NCBI RefSeq assembly: GCF_905372115.1
Contig: NZ_CAJPNR010000021.1
Location: 1 to 33,144, forward strand
Direction of reading: 5' to 3'
DNA: 33,144 nucleotides
DNA from: an uncultured Streptococcus sp.
Lineage (GTDB): Bacteria; Bacillota; Bacilli; Lactobacillales; Streptococcaceae
The position numbers and the translations under genes were made by a program. The notes beneath the pieces were generated by a model. That model did no database searches and had not been told where the DNA came from. It saw only the letters and a program-made list of their open reading frames with translations. This document shows positions 1 through 8,700 of the stretch, one piece after another (the stretch's first letter is position 1; each line of letters starts with the position of its first letter).

Positions 1-965
1 TCTATCGCTTTCCAGATCGGATTTTCTATTCCAAGGCTGAGCTGGTTCGTTATTTCCTCCAATGCCTGCAGCTGCAAGCAGATGATGTGGTCATCTTGGA
101 TCGGGAGACGGGGATTGGTCAGGTTGTCTTTGAGGAAAGCCAGAAGGCTAAGCTGGGAGTAGTGGTCCATGCCGAGCATTTCAGTGAAAATGCCAGCAGC
201 GACGACTACATTCTCTGGAACAATTTCTATGACTACCAGTTTACCAATGCTGATAAGGTGGACTTTTTCATTGTGGCAACTGAGGCTCAGAAAAGGATTC
301 TAGAGCAGCAGTTCCAGCATTACTCGGACAAGCAGCCCAAGATTGTCACCATACCGGTGGGGAGTCTCGATCAGCTGACTTATCCCAAAGAGCCTCGCAA
401 GCCTTTCTCTATGATTACGGCTTCGCGTCTCGCTACGGAAAAGCATATCGATTGGCTAGTAGCAGCGACTGTCCAAGCTCATGCCCAGCTGCCTGAGCTG
501 ACTCTTGATATTTACGGTAAGGGGGGCGAAGAGGAGAAACTACGCCACAGGATTGAGGAAGCAGGAGCGCAGGACTACATTCGGCTCAAAGGGCATGCTG
601 ATCTGAGTCAGATTTATGCAGGCTATGAGCTTTATCTGACGGCTTCAACCAGCGAAGGCTTTGGTCTGACTCTCATGGAAGCAGTTGGCTCGGGTCTGCC
701 TCTCATCGGCTTTGATGTCCGCTATGGCAATCAGACTTTTATCGATGATGGTAAAAATGGCTATCTGCTGCCAGTCAGCTCCAATCAGGTGGAGGACCAG
801 ATTATTGCTGCTTTTGTGGAGAAAATAGTAGCTCTATTTAGCCAAGGACGCCAGCAGGAGATGAGCCAACACTCTTATCAAGTGGCCGAGAATTATTTGA
901 CCAACCGGGTTGAAGCGGCTTGGTCCCAGCTTTTAAAGGAGGTCAGAGATGATTCAGCTCTTTGA
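1..965 (+). CDS. gtfA: Accessory Sec system O-glycosyltransferase GtfA (Gtf1), 5' end missing
   Basis: The reading frame is open from base 3, so the gene starts before the window; about 320 C-terminal codons are visible of a family that is usually about 500 residues. The in-frame GTG at 87 is internal, because coding sequence continues upstream of it (reading YRFPDRIFYSKAEL). The visible part is a GT4-type GT-B C-terminal Rossmann domain with the retaining EX7E motif (EGFGLTLME, codons at 654-680) and a typical TASRLATEKHID donor-site strand. In streptococci GtfA with GtfB adds the first GlcNAc to Ser/Thr of serine-rich-repeat adhesins (GspB, Hsa, SrpA, PsrP) in the cytoplasm before export by SecA2/SecY2. 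It overlaps gtfB by 17 bp and the order gtfA-gtfB-asp4-asp5 is diagnostic. The adhesin, secY2 and secA2 would lie upstream, outside the window. Confidence 0.93.
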   Translation, partial: YRFPDRIFYSKAELVRYFLQCLQLQADDVVILDRETGIGQVVFEESQKAKLGVVVHAEHFSENASSDDYILWNNFYDYQFTNADKVDFFIVATEAQKRILEQQFQHYSDKQPKIVTIPVGSLDQLTYPKEPRKPFSMITASRLATEKHIDWLVAATVQAHAQLPELTLDIYGKGGEEEKLRHRIEEAGAQDYIRLKGHADLSQIYAGYELYLTASTSEGFGLTLMEAVGSGLPLIGFDVRYGNQTFIDDGKNGYLLPVSSNQVEDQIIAAFVEKIVALFSQGRQQEMSQHSYQVAENYLTNRVEAAWSQLLKEVRDDSAL

Positions 966-2301
966 TTATTACAATCAGGAAACCCAGGATCTGCATGATT
1001 CCCTCCTTGCAGCTGGCTATGACTGTCCGACCATTGTCATTGAGGCCAATGGCTTTCTGCCGGACGACATGATCTCCCCCTATACTTATTTTTTAGGAGA
1101 TGAAGAGGGAGTAGACCACCCGCTCTTTTTCAATCAAGTGCCAGTGCCGCCTTTCTGGGAAATCACAGGTGATCATCAGGCGGCGCGTGTCAGTGACATG
1201 GGAGAAGAAAGAGCACGGATTCACTATGCCAGTCAGGCCAAGGGACGCCTGGTCAAGCAGGTGGACTGGCTGGATAAAAAAGGCCAGCTGCGACTGAGTG
1301 AGCGCTATAATAAGCAAGGCCGTTGCTTTGCCAAAACAGCCTATAAATCTGCTCAGGAAGCCTTCAACACGACCTACTACAGCACAGACGGTCAGGAGCG
1401 TATCGTGGAGAATCATGCCACCGGTGATATCATCCTGACTCTGGACCAAGAGCCCTTGCGGATTTTTAAAAGCCGAGTGGATTTTATCCGTTTCTTTTTG
1501 GAGCGGCTAGACTTTGACTTGGATCACATTCTTTTTAATTCGCTGGCTTATTCTTTCCTAGTTTCCCACAGCTTGACAGGCCGAGCTGGGCAGGATATTC
1601 TATTCTGGCAGGAGCCTCTGTATGATGAGCTTCCGGGTAATATGCAGCTGATTCTGGAAAATAGTCAGCTGCGGGCGCAGACCATTGTTATTCCAGATTT
1701 GGCGACCTATGAAAAGGCCAAGAGTTTGGCTGCAGCTGACCAGCAGCAGAAGTTCCTGCATCTGGGCTATCATTATGATTTCAAGCGGGACAACTACCTA
1801 CGAAAAGATGCTTTAATCCTGACCCACTCGGATCAGATTGAAGGCTTAGAGACCTTGGTTCAGGCCTTGCCGCAGCTAGTTTTTCGCATTGCAGCTCTCA
1901 CAGAAATGTCGCCCAAGCTCTTGTCTATGCTGTCCTACAAGAATGTCGTTCTTTATCAAAATGCCAGTCTCAAGCAAATTGAGCAGCTCTACTTGGAATC
2001 AGACGTTTATCTGGACATCAATCACGGCGGTCAGGTCCTGCAGGCAGTGCGCAAGGCTTTTGAGAACAATCTCTTGATCCTAGGCTTTGAGCAGACCCTG
2101 CATGACAGGCACTACATTGCCCAGCAGCATATTTTTGACAGCAGCCAGCCTGCTCAGTTGGCAGCAACTTTGGAAGAAGCCTTATCTGGTGTCGAGCAGA
2201 TGCGGTCAGCCTTGCAAGCACAAGGCCGACATGCTAACGATGTGCCTGTCAGTCTTTATCAGGAGACTCTCCAAAGCGTACTAGGAGGTCAGCATGGCTA
2301 A
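949..2301 (+). CDS. gtfB: Glycosyltransferase-stabilising protein GtfB (Gtf2)
   Basis: This 450-residue protein is the second subunit of the GtfA-GtfB O-GlcNAc transferase that glycosylates the serine-rich-repeat adhesin. GtfB has a GT-B-like fold but is not the catalytic subunit; it binds the acceptor polypeptide and stabilises GtfA. Features consistent with this are a C-terminal Rossmann-like half (roughly residues 270-420, including the DVYLDINHGGQVLQAV segment) without the intact EX7E seen in GtfA. The ATG at 949 follows an AAAGGAGG ribosome-binding site at 935-942 that lies inside the gtfA coding region, so the two genes overlap and are probably translationally coupled, as suits a heteromeric complex. 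Its stop codon overlaps the asp4 start. The family call rests on context and general resemblance. Confidence 0.92.
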   Translation: MIQLFDYYNQETQDLHDSLLAAGYDCPTIVIEANGFLPDDMISPYTYFLGDEEGVDHPLFFNQVPVPPFWEITGDHQAARVSDMGEERARIHYASQAKGRLVKQVDWLDKKGQLRLSERYNKQGRCFAKTAYKSAQEAFNTTYYSTDGQERIVENHATGDIILTLDQEPLRIFKSRVDFIRFFLERLDFDLDHILFNSLAYSFLVSHSLTGRAGQDILFWQEPLYDELPGNMQLILENSQLRAQTIVIPDLATYEKAKSLAAADQQQKFLHLGYHYDFKRDNYLRKDALILTHSDQIEGLETLVQALPQLVFRIAALTEMSPKLLSMLSYKNVVLYQNASLKQIEQLYLESDVYLDINHGGQVLQAVRKAFENNLLILGFEQTLHDRHYIAQQHIFDSSQPAQLAATLEEALSGVEQMRSALQAQGRHANDVPVSLYQETLQSVLGGQHG

Positions 2302-2476
2302 AAAAGATTTATTTCATAAGGATATTGAGGGGCGGTTAGATGAGCTCAAGCATGGCAAGCCCAAGAAAGAAAAGGCCAGCTTGGGTGAAAATCTCAACAA
2401 GGCCTTTGTCATCGCCTTGGGCTTGATGATCTTGATTGGCTTGATTTTTACATTGATTGGAGTCTTGAGGAAATAA
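2294..2476 (+). CDS. asp4: Accessory Sec system protein Asp4
   Basis: A 60-residue protein with a charged, Lys-rich N-terminal half (residues 1-32) and one hydrophobic segment at about residues 34-57, followed by RK. Asp4 is the SecE-like partner of the SecY2 channel in S. gordonii and relatives and is needed for export of the glycosylated adhesin. Size, topology and its place directly after gtfB match. The ATG follows AGGAGG (2283-2288) and overlaps the gtfB stop by 8 bp; only one base separates its stop from asp5. The protein is too short and variable for the sequence alone to settle identity, so the operon position carries most of the weight. Confidence 0.88.
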   Translation: MAKKDLFHKDIEGRLDELKHGKPKKEKASLGENLNKAFVIALGLMILIGLIFTLIGVLRK

Positions 2477-2477
2477 A

Positions 2478-2699
2478 ATGCAAACAATATTGATTACACT
2501 TACCATTGTAGCAGCCCTTGTCTTGATTTTGCTGGTTAGTCTTCTTCCCAGAGAGAGCCAGCAATTTTACAGAGACACCAATACATCGATTGGCAAGTCA
2601 GGTTACTGGGAAACCCACCTCGCAAAGAAAATCTTAGTTCTTTTGGCAAGCCTTGCCCTGATTGTGCTCATGATTTTCTTTATGATTCAATCTCTTTGA
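2478..2699 (+). CDS. asp5: Accessory Sec system protein Asp5
   Basis: A 73-residue protein with two hydrophobic segments (about residues 3-23 and 50-71) joined by a polar loop containing LPRESQQFYRDTNTSIGKSGYWE. This two-helix topology resembles SecG, and Asp5 is regarded as the SecG-like component of the accessory Sec translocon. The gene starts one base after the asp4 stop and is the last gene of the operon in S. gordonii-type loci. A weak hairpin follows at 2729-2752. Identification relies on size, topology and gene order. Confidence 0.87.
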   Translation: MQTILITLTIVAALVLILLVSLLPRESQQFYRDTNTSIGKSGYWETHLAKKILVLLASLALIVLMIFFMIQSL

Positions 2700-2728
2700 T
2701 TTCTCAGACGATGGCTAAATAAGAAAGA

Positions 2729-2760
2729 CCCTCTATTGCAGACGATGGAGGGAATTTTTA
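2729..2760 (+). terminator. Weak intrinsic terminator after asp5
   Basis: CCCTC (2729-2733) can pair with GAGGG (2748-2752) over a 14-base loop, followed by AATTTTTA. The stem is short and the T-tract interrupted, so termination here may be leaky into lrgAB. Confidence 0.5.
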
Positions 2761-2803
2761 TAAGCTGATTTTTTATGTAAAGGTTTTAATTTCTGAAAGC
2801 ACC

Positions 2804-2831
2804 TTGATATTTTCCTGAAAAGGAGTAAACT
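2804..2831 (+). promoter_or_regulatory. Candidate promoter of lrgAB
   Basis: TTGATA (2804-2809) and TAAACT (2826-2831) are separated by 16 bp. The predicted transcript start is near 2838, giving a leader of about 20 bases with the GGAGG site at 2847-2851. Confidence 0.6.
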
Positions 2832-2857
2832 GGATATACAAGTGATGGAGGTTTGGT

Positions 2858-3238
2858 ATGAAATTATACGTTCAGTTGATGATTATTTTTATGATTTCTC
2901 TCGTTGGAGAAGGAATTTCAAGTGTTTTCCACCTGCCTGTTCCGGGCAGTATCATTGGCTTAGTCTTGCTGTTTTTGGCTCTGCAATTCAAGCTCCTGCG
3001 CCTGCGTCACATCAGTATGGTTGGCAATTTTCTTTTGGCAAATATGACCATTCTTTTTCTGCCTCCAGCAGTTGGTATCATGGATAAATTTCAGGTCATC
3101 GCGCCTTATCTGCTGCCGATTATTTTGATTGTTTTAGGAGCAATTGTGCTTAATGTCTGCGTGATTGCAGTTGTGGTGCAGCTGATTAAGACTCGTTTTG
3201 AAGGAGATTATGAGGAAGGAGACGCAAGCAATGTCTGA
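2858..3238 (+). CDS. lrgA: CidA/LrgA family holin-like membrane protein
   Basis: A 126-residue protein with four predicted membrane helices (about residues 5-22, 27-46, 60-78 and 88-112). The family hallmarks are visible: VGEGISSVFHLPVPGSIIG near the N-terminus and the LLANMTILFLPPAVGIM segment. LrgA/CidA proteins act with LrgB/CidB in control of murein hydrolase activity and autolysis, and have also been linked to pyruvate or overflow metabolism. The ATG has GGAGG six bases upstream. Its end overlaps the start of lrgB by 8 bp. LrgA versus CidA cannot be decided from sequence alone; no LytTR-type regulator gene is in the window, although streptococcal lrgAB is commonly controlled by LytST. 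Confidence 0.9.
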   Translation: MKLYVQLMIIFMISLVGEGISSVFHLPVPGSIIGLVLLFLALQFKLLRLRHISMVGNFLLANMTILFLPPAVGIMDKFQVIAPYLLPIILIVLGAIVLNVCVIAVVVQLIKTRFEGDYEEGDASNV

Positions 3239-3926
3239 TTTATGGAGCAACCCTCTCTTTGGCCTTGCATTGTCTATCTTGGCCTATCTGTTCGGTCTAT
3301 TGATTTTTCGGAGATTTCCTCATCCCTTGACAACTCCTTTGCTGATTGCAGCAGTTTTGGTTATTGCTTTTTTAAAATTAACCGGTATTTCCTACAAGGA
3401 TTACTATGTCGGTGGCTCCTATTTAAACAATCTAATTGTGCCATCTACGGTTGCTTTGGGGATTCCGCTTTACAAGACTTTTCATTTGATGAAGCACCAT
3501 GCGCGCAGTATTTTGATTGGGACCTTTGCGGCGGTTGTAGTCAATACTAGCTTTACTGCTCTGTTGGCTAAGTTTTTCGGCATGGATTTCTTTCTGGCTG
3601 TATCTCTTTTTCCGAAGTCTGTCACAACGGCCATGGCTGTCGGTATCACAGAAAAGCTGCAAGGGCTTGCTACAGTGACATTAGTGGTGGTGGTTGCGAC
3701 GGGCATTCTGACCAGTGTCTTGGGACCAACGCTTCTTAAGCTCTTAAAAATCACAGATCCAGTAGCTATCGGTCTAGCTTTAGGGGGAACCGGCCATGCG
3801 GTAGGAACGGGAACAGCCTTTAAATACGGCCAGGTCGCAGGAGCTATGGCAGGACTTGCGATTGGCGTGACTGGGCTCATGTATGTTCTGGTCAGCCCCA
3901 TCGTGGCAGCCATTATTCTGAAGTAA
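3231..3926 (+). CDS. lrgB: LrgB/CidB family membrane protein
   Basis: About 231 residues, strongly hydrophobic, with six or more membrane segments and the family motifs SLFPKSVTTAMAVGITE and GLALGGTGHAVGTGTAF. It is the partner of LrgA in the same operon. I chose the ATG at 3231 (MSDLWSNPLFG) because GGAG at 3218-3221 lies nine bases before it; an in-frame TTG at 3198 is inside lrgA and has no good ribosome-binding site. The 8-bp overlap with lrgA implies coupled translation. Transcription stops at the strong palindrome 3932-3964 shared with the convergent ABC transporter operon. Confidence 0.91.
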   Translation: MSDLWSNPLFGLALSILAYLFGLLIFRRFPHPLTTPLLIAAVLVIAFLKLTGISYKDYYVGGSYLNNLIVPSTVALGIPLYKTFHLMKHHARSILIGTFAAVVVNTSFTALLAKFFGMDFFLAVSLFPKSVTTAMAVGITEKLQGLATVTLVVVVATGILTSVLGPTLLKLLKITDPVAIGLALGGTGHAVGTGTAFKYGQVAGAMAGLAIGVTGLMYVLVSPIVAAIILK

Positions 3927-3931
3927 AAATA

Positions 3932-3966
3932 AACAAGGTTGAAACGTTTTGTTTCAACCTTGTTTT
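3932..3966. terminator. Bidirectional intrinsic terminator between lrgB and the ABC permease gene
   Basis: A perfect 14-bp stem, 3932-3945 with 3951-3964 (arms AACAAGGTTGAAAC / GTTTCAACCTTGTT), encloses a five-base loop. It is followed by TTTT on the plus strand and by TTTATTTTT when read on the minus strand, so it serves both convergent units. Confidence 0.93.
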
Positions 3967-3968
3967 GC

Positions 3969-4802
3969 TTATTGAAGATTTAGTTTGTTTTTTACAATGG
4001 TATGGATTGTAAAATAGAAACCGAAAATTTTGACCAGTTCAACGACGATTCGGATAAGAAGAAAGACATCTAGCATCATTTCAAAATCCGTATCGGAGTA
4101 ACTATATTGGTATGGAGAAAATAGGCCATATGGATTGAAGAAACTAGGTAAGAAGAGTGACAGGACCGCCAGAACACTCCAAATCAAAAATCCGAAAAGC
4201 ACAGCCATCATAATCCGATTCTTCTTAAATAGCTGTCCGACTGAGATTGCTAGATAAAAGAAGAGGATACCAGAAAGGATTTGGAGGAGATTAAGGAAGC
4301 CGTATTTGACAATCCAAAGCCACAGATTTGGGATTTCACCAATATATTTAAAAATCTCATTAAATGAATAGCCTGTAATAGCGAGGGCAATGCCAAAAAT
4401 GACAAGGCCGCTAATAAACATGGTTAGCATACACAAGAGGGTCCAAACAAATGCGGAAAGAAGCTTAGACAGAAGAATCTGATGCGGCGTAACCGGCAAG
4501 GTCCAAGTCAGGTAGCCTTCTCGCCCAAAAACATTTTTATAAAATCGACGGATAATAATGATGGTATTGGACAGAAAGACAGCGCAGGATGCAGAAAACA
4601 GCAAGAGGAAGAGTAGGTATAAAGTGACAATAACACCACTAGTAGCCATTGGGTAGTCACTATAGCGTTCCATGACCTCAGGTCTCAAGCTGCTGCCAGT
4701 TATAAATCCCATCAAGATAGAGAGAGACAGAAGAATGGCAAAGGTGATACAATACCATTTGTAATTAGACTTAAAATCGTATTTAAACAGTTTTCCAAAC
4801 AT
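3969..4802 (-). CDS. ABC transporter membrane (permease) protein
   Basis: A 277-residue polytopic protein with about six hydrophobic segments (near residues 17-35, 57-85, 105-140, 160-190, 197-220 and 245-270). The N-terminus MFGKLFKYDFKSNYKWY is typical of ABC-2/YtrC-like permeases encoded next to a single ATPase. It starts 14 bases after the ATPase gene, whose TAG stop is part of the TTAGGAGG ribosome-binding site for this gene, so the two are translated together. The substrate is unknown; related pairs are linked to cell-envelope stress, but no GntR regulator gene is present here. Confidence 0.85.
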   Translation of the reverse strand: MFGKLFKYDFKSNYKWYCITFAILLSLSILMGFITGSSLRPEVMERYSDYPMATSGVIVTLYLLFLLLFSASCAVFLSNTIIIIRRFYKNVFGREGYLTWTLPVTPHQILLSKLLSAFVWTLLCMLTMFISGLVIFGIALAITGYSFNEIFKYIGEIPNLWLWIVKYGFLNLLQILSGILFFYLAISVGQLFKKNRIMMAVLFGFLIWSVLAVLSLFLPSFFNPYGLFSPYQYSYSDTDFEMMLDVFLLIRIVVELVKIFGFYFTIHTIVKNKLNLQ

Positions 4803-4816
4803 ATAATGAAGCCCTC

Positions 4817-5524
4817 CTAATAAAAGCGAAACTGGCTGCGGAAGAGATTATCAATGGATTGATTGTACTGTTGACGCAGCTGATTAGCATTTTCATGCAA
4901 AAAGATCTGACCTTGGTTAATCAGGATTACTTCATCCAAGATTGGCTCGATATCTGCGATCAAGTGGGTGGAAATGATGACAGAAGACTGAGGTGTGCGA
5001 TTTTGGATGATGGTCTGCAGGATATAGTCACGAGCAGCCGGATCAACACCACCGATAGGCTCGTCTAGGATATAGAGTTCCGCATGGCGGCTCATGACCA
5101 AAATGAGCTGCATTTTTTCTTTGTTACCTTTTGAAAGGCTTCCGATGCGCACTTGAGGATCGATATGAAGATCCTTTAGAAGCTGCATGGCTTTCGCGCT
5201 GTCAAAATTATCATAAAAATCTTGGAAATATTTTACAGCTTCGATTACTTTAGAGCTGTCGCTTAGATAAGTCGTATCTGGCAGATAGGAAACGATTCTT
5301 TTGGTATCAGGAGAAGGTTTAACTCCTTTTAGATAGATATGACCAGAGGTGGGCTGCAAGAGACCATTGATAAGCTTGATAATAGTTGTCTTGCCGCTGC
5401 CATTAGGACCTAGAAGTCCGATGATTCTGCCGGGCTGTATGTTTAAGCTCACATCATACAGGGCGGGTGCGTCGCCATAATTTTTATGGACATGGTCAAG
5501 ATAGACCAGAGGATACTGATTCAT
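4817..5524 (-). CDS. ABC transporter ATP-binding protein
   Basis: A 235-residue ATPase with Walker A GPNGSGKTT (residues 39-47), a variant signature LSKGNKEKMQL, Walker B LYILDEPIGGVD and an H-loop ISTH. The LSKGNKEK signature in place of LSGGQ is usual in the YtrB/BcrA-like subfamily. I chose ATG 5524 (MNQYPLVYLD) because AAAGGAG stands about seven bases upstream; an in-frame TTG eight codons earlier lies before that site. It pairs with the permease gene downstream and is transcribed divergently from dnaE. Substrate not predictable. Confidence 0.9.
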   Translation of the reverse strand: MNQYPLVYLDHVHKNYGDAPALYDVSLNIQPGRIIGLLGPNGSGKTTIIKLINGLLQPTSGHIYLKGVKPSPDTKRIVSYLPDTTYLSDSSKVIEAVKYFQDFYDNFDSAKAMQLLKDLHIDPQVRIGSLSKGNKEKMQLILVMSRHAELYILDEPIGGVDPAARDYILQTIIQNRTPQSSVIISTHLIADIEPILDEVILINQGQIFLHENANQLRQQYNQSIDNLFRSQFRFY

Positions 5525-5557
5525 ACATGTCTCCTTTATTTTCTTCAATTTACAATT

Positions 5558-5586
5558 ATTATACCTTTTCCTTAGGAAAATGGCAA
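5558..5586 (-). promoter_or_regulatory. Promoter of the ABC transporter operon
   Basis: On the minus strand TTGCCA (5586-5581) and TATAAT (5563-5558) are 17 bp apart, a near-consensus sigma-A promoter about 34 bp upstream of the ATPase start codon. Confidence 0.85.
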
Positions 5587-5659
5587 AGAAAGCCGGAAAG
5601 AGGGAATGGAATCTTTCTGTTCAGTCAAACTCCTATTTCCCTCATTCAGTGAATTGCGG

Positions 5660-5665
5660 TATAAT
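5660..5665 (+). promoter_or_regulatory. -10 element for dnaE
   Basis: A perfect TATAAT lies 39 bp before the dnaE start codon. No good -35 is seen (TTCCCT at the expected place), so the promoter is probably weak or depends on upstream contacts. Confidence 0.6.
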
Positions 5666-5704
5666 AGTTATAAGAAGAAGCAAAGCGTGTTCAAGGAGAA
5701 TAAT

Positions 5705-8700
5705 GTGGTAATACAACTTGATACCAAGACTGTTTACAGTTTTATGGATAGCTTGGTCCCGATAAAGAAATATGTGCAGAAAGCCAAGGACTTAGGATAC
5801 AGCCATCTGGGCATGATGGATGTGGACAATCTCTATGGTGCCTATCATTTCTTAGAGGAAGCTGAATCTGCGGGACTGCAGCCGCTTTTAGGCTTGGAGC
5901 TGAGTCTGATTAAGGAAGAGCAGGAGCTTCATCTCCGTCTGCTGGCCTTAGACAGTCAGGGCTATCGTAATCTGATGAAAGTCTCGACTCTCAAGATGAT
6001 GGGACAAAAAAACTGGGAGGATTTCCAGCATCTCTTTAAGGGCTTGGCTGTGATTGTTCCTGCTTTTGACGGAGTAGCAGATCTGGATTTGGGGTTGGAT
6101 TTTTATGTTGGTGTCTTTCCAGCAACGCCCAAGCAGGAGTTCGGTCGGCCAACCCTGCCCCTGCATACTGTCCGATATTTTGACACGGGGGATTTGGAAA
6201 CCTTGCAGATGCTCCGGGCTATTCGAGAAAATGCCAGCCTGCGGGAGATTGGCAGCCTTCCCAATCATGAGTTTTTGCTGGGACCAGATGCTCTGGCAGG
6301 AGCTTTTAAGGAAACTTTCCCAGAGAGTTTGGCTAATCTTGAGAAGCTAGTCCGTCATGTTCACTATGATATCAATAGGGAGCTGAAACTGCCCCGCTTT
6401 AATCGGGAGCGACCAGCCGTGGAAGAGTTGCGGGAGCGCTCCGAAGCTGGCTTGAAAAAACGCGGTTTAATAGGTAAACTTTATCAGGAACGGCTGGATC
6501 AGGAGCTGGATGTCATTCATCAGATGGGCTTTGATGATTATTTCCTCATTGTCTGGGATTTGCTGCGCTTTGGTCGTAGTCAGGGCTACTATATGGGTAT
6601 GGGTCGAGGATCTGCTGTCGGCAGTCTGGTGGCCTATGCTTTGGAGATTACTGGGATTGACCCAGTCAAAAATAACCTGCTTTTTGAGCGCTTTCTAAAT
6701 CTAGAGCGCTATACCATGCCCGATATTGATATCGATATTCCTGATGTTTACCGGCCGGAGTTTATCCGCTATGTTCGGGACCGCTATGGCAGTATGCATG
6801 CGGCTCAGATTGTGACCTACTCGACCTTTGGAGCTAAGCAGGCCATTCGCGATGTTTTCAAGCGTTTCGGTCTGCCAGAGTATGAGCTGACCAATATCAC
6901 CAAGAAAATTCGCTTCGGCGATAGTCTGACCTCTGCTTATGAGAAAAATATGGGCTTTCGTCAGATTATCAACAGTAAGCTGGAATATCAAAGGGCCTTT
7001 GATATTGCTAAAAAAATCGAAGGTCATCCCCGTCAGACTTCTATCCATGCAGCCGGCGTTGTGATGAGTGACAATGACCTGACAGACCAGATACCGCTCA
7101 AATATGGTGAGGACATGTATATCACCCAATATGATGCCCACGGTGTGGAGAGCAATGGACTGCTTAAGATGGACTTTCTGGGCTTGCGCAATCTGACCTT
7201 TGTTCAGCGGATGAAAGAAGCAACCCTGAAAAAATATGAGGTAGATATTGAGATTGCAGACATTGACTTGGAGGATGCAGACACTCTGAAACTCTTTGCG
7301 ACTGGCCAGACCAAGGGGATTTTCCAGTTTGAGCAGCCGGGTGCCATTAGCCTGCTCAAGCGGGTTCAGCCAGTTTGCTTTGAGGAAGTAGTGGCCACAA
7401 CTTCTCTCAATCGTCCTGGAGCTAGCGATTATATTGACAATTTTGTAAAGAGAAAGCATGGACTGGAGCAGGTGGAGCTGATTGATGACAGTTTGGCTGA
7501 TATTCTAGCTCCGACTTACGGTATCATGCTCTACCAAGAGCAGGTCATGCAGGTAGCCCAGCGTTTTGGTGGCTTTAGTCTGGGGAAAGCTGATATTTTA
7601 CGAAGGGCAATGGGTAAGAAAAGTGCTGCTGAAATGCACCGCATGCAGGAGGACTTTGTTGCAGGTGCTCTCAAGCTAGGTCACTCGGAATCCAAAGCCA
7701 AGGAAGTCTTTGCTATTATGGAGAAGTTTGCTGGTTATGGCTTCAACCGCAGCCACGCCTATGCCTACTCAGCTCTGGCCTTTCAGTTGGCTTACTTCAA
7801 GGCTCACTATCCAGATGTTTTCTTTGATGTCATGCTTAATTATTCTAGCAGTGACTATATCACCGATGCCCTGAGTTTTGACTTTGAAACAGCACCCCTC
7901 AGCATCAATAATATTCCCTACCATGATAAGTTTCAGGATAAAAAGATTTTTTTGGGTCTGAAAAATATCAAGGGCCTGCCTAGGGATTTGGCATACTGGA
8001 TTATCGAAGAGCGACAAAATGCTGCCTTTACTGGGGTAGAAGACTTTATTCTGCGCCTACCTCAGAATTACCATAAGATTCCACTGCTGACTCCTCTAAT
8101 CCAGCTGGGGCTCTTTGACAGTTTTGAGAAAAATCGCCAAAAAATTTTAGCCAATCTGCCTAATCTATTTGTATTTGCGGATGAGCTGGGCAGCCTCTTT
8201 GCGGATACGACTTATTCTTGGACAGAGGCTCAGGATTTCAGCGATGCCGAAAAGTTTGAGCTGGAACAGAGCATTATCGGTGTGGGGCTTAGCGATCACC
8301 CCTTGGTTAAACTGGCCAAAGAAGCAGACCAGCCCTTTAGTTGGATTAGTGATTTGACGGAAAATAGCAGAGCTAGGATTTTAGCTCAAGTCCAGACTAT
8401 CAAGACTATTCGGACTAAAAAGGGCGAGAATATGTCCTTCTTGCAGGTTTCAGATACGAAGAAAAAACTGGATGTTACCCTCTTTCCTGATACCTATCGT
8501 CAGCTGGCTGAGCGTATTAAGGAAAAGGGCATTTACTACTTGACTGGCAAGGTGCAGGAGCGGGATGGCCGTTTACAGTTGGTCCTGTCAGATATAGAAG
8601 AAGCCACTACAGAACGATTCTGGATAAAACTTGCTGGACATGAACATGATCGGAAAATATCTCAGATTTTACAGAAATACCCCGGCAATATTCCGGTTGT

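Noticed and set aside
2794..2807. cre-like sequence overlapping the lrgAB -35
   Set aside because: It matches the CcpA operator at only about 11 of 14 positions and lacks the central CG, so it is not called as a site.
3198..3230. TTG at 3198 as lrgB start
   Set aside because: It has no ribosome-binding site at proper spacing, while ATG 3231 has GGAG nine bases upstream and a typical N-terminus.
6701..7459. Long open frame antisense to dnaE
   Set aside because: It has no ribosome-binding site or promoter and mirrors the strongly conserved polymerase core; codon structure belongs to dnaE.
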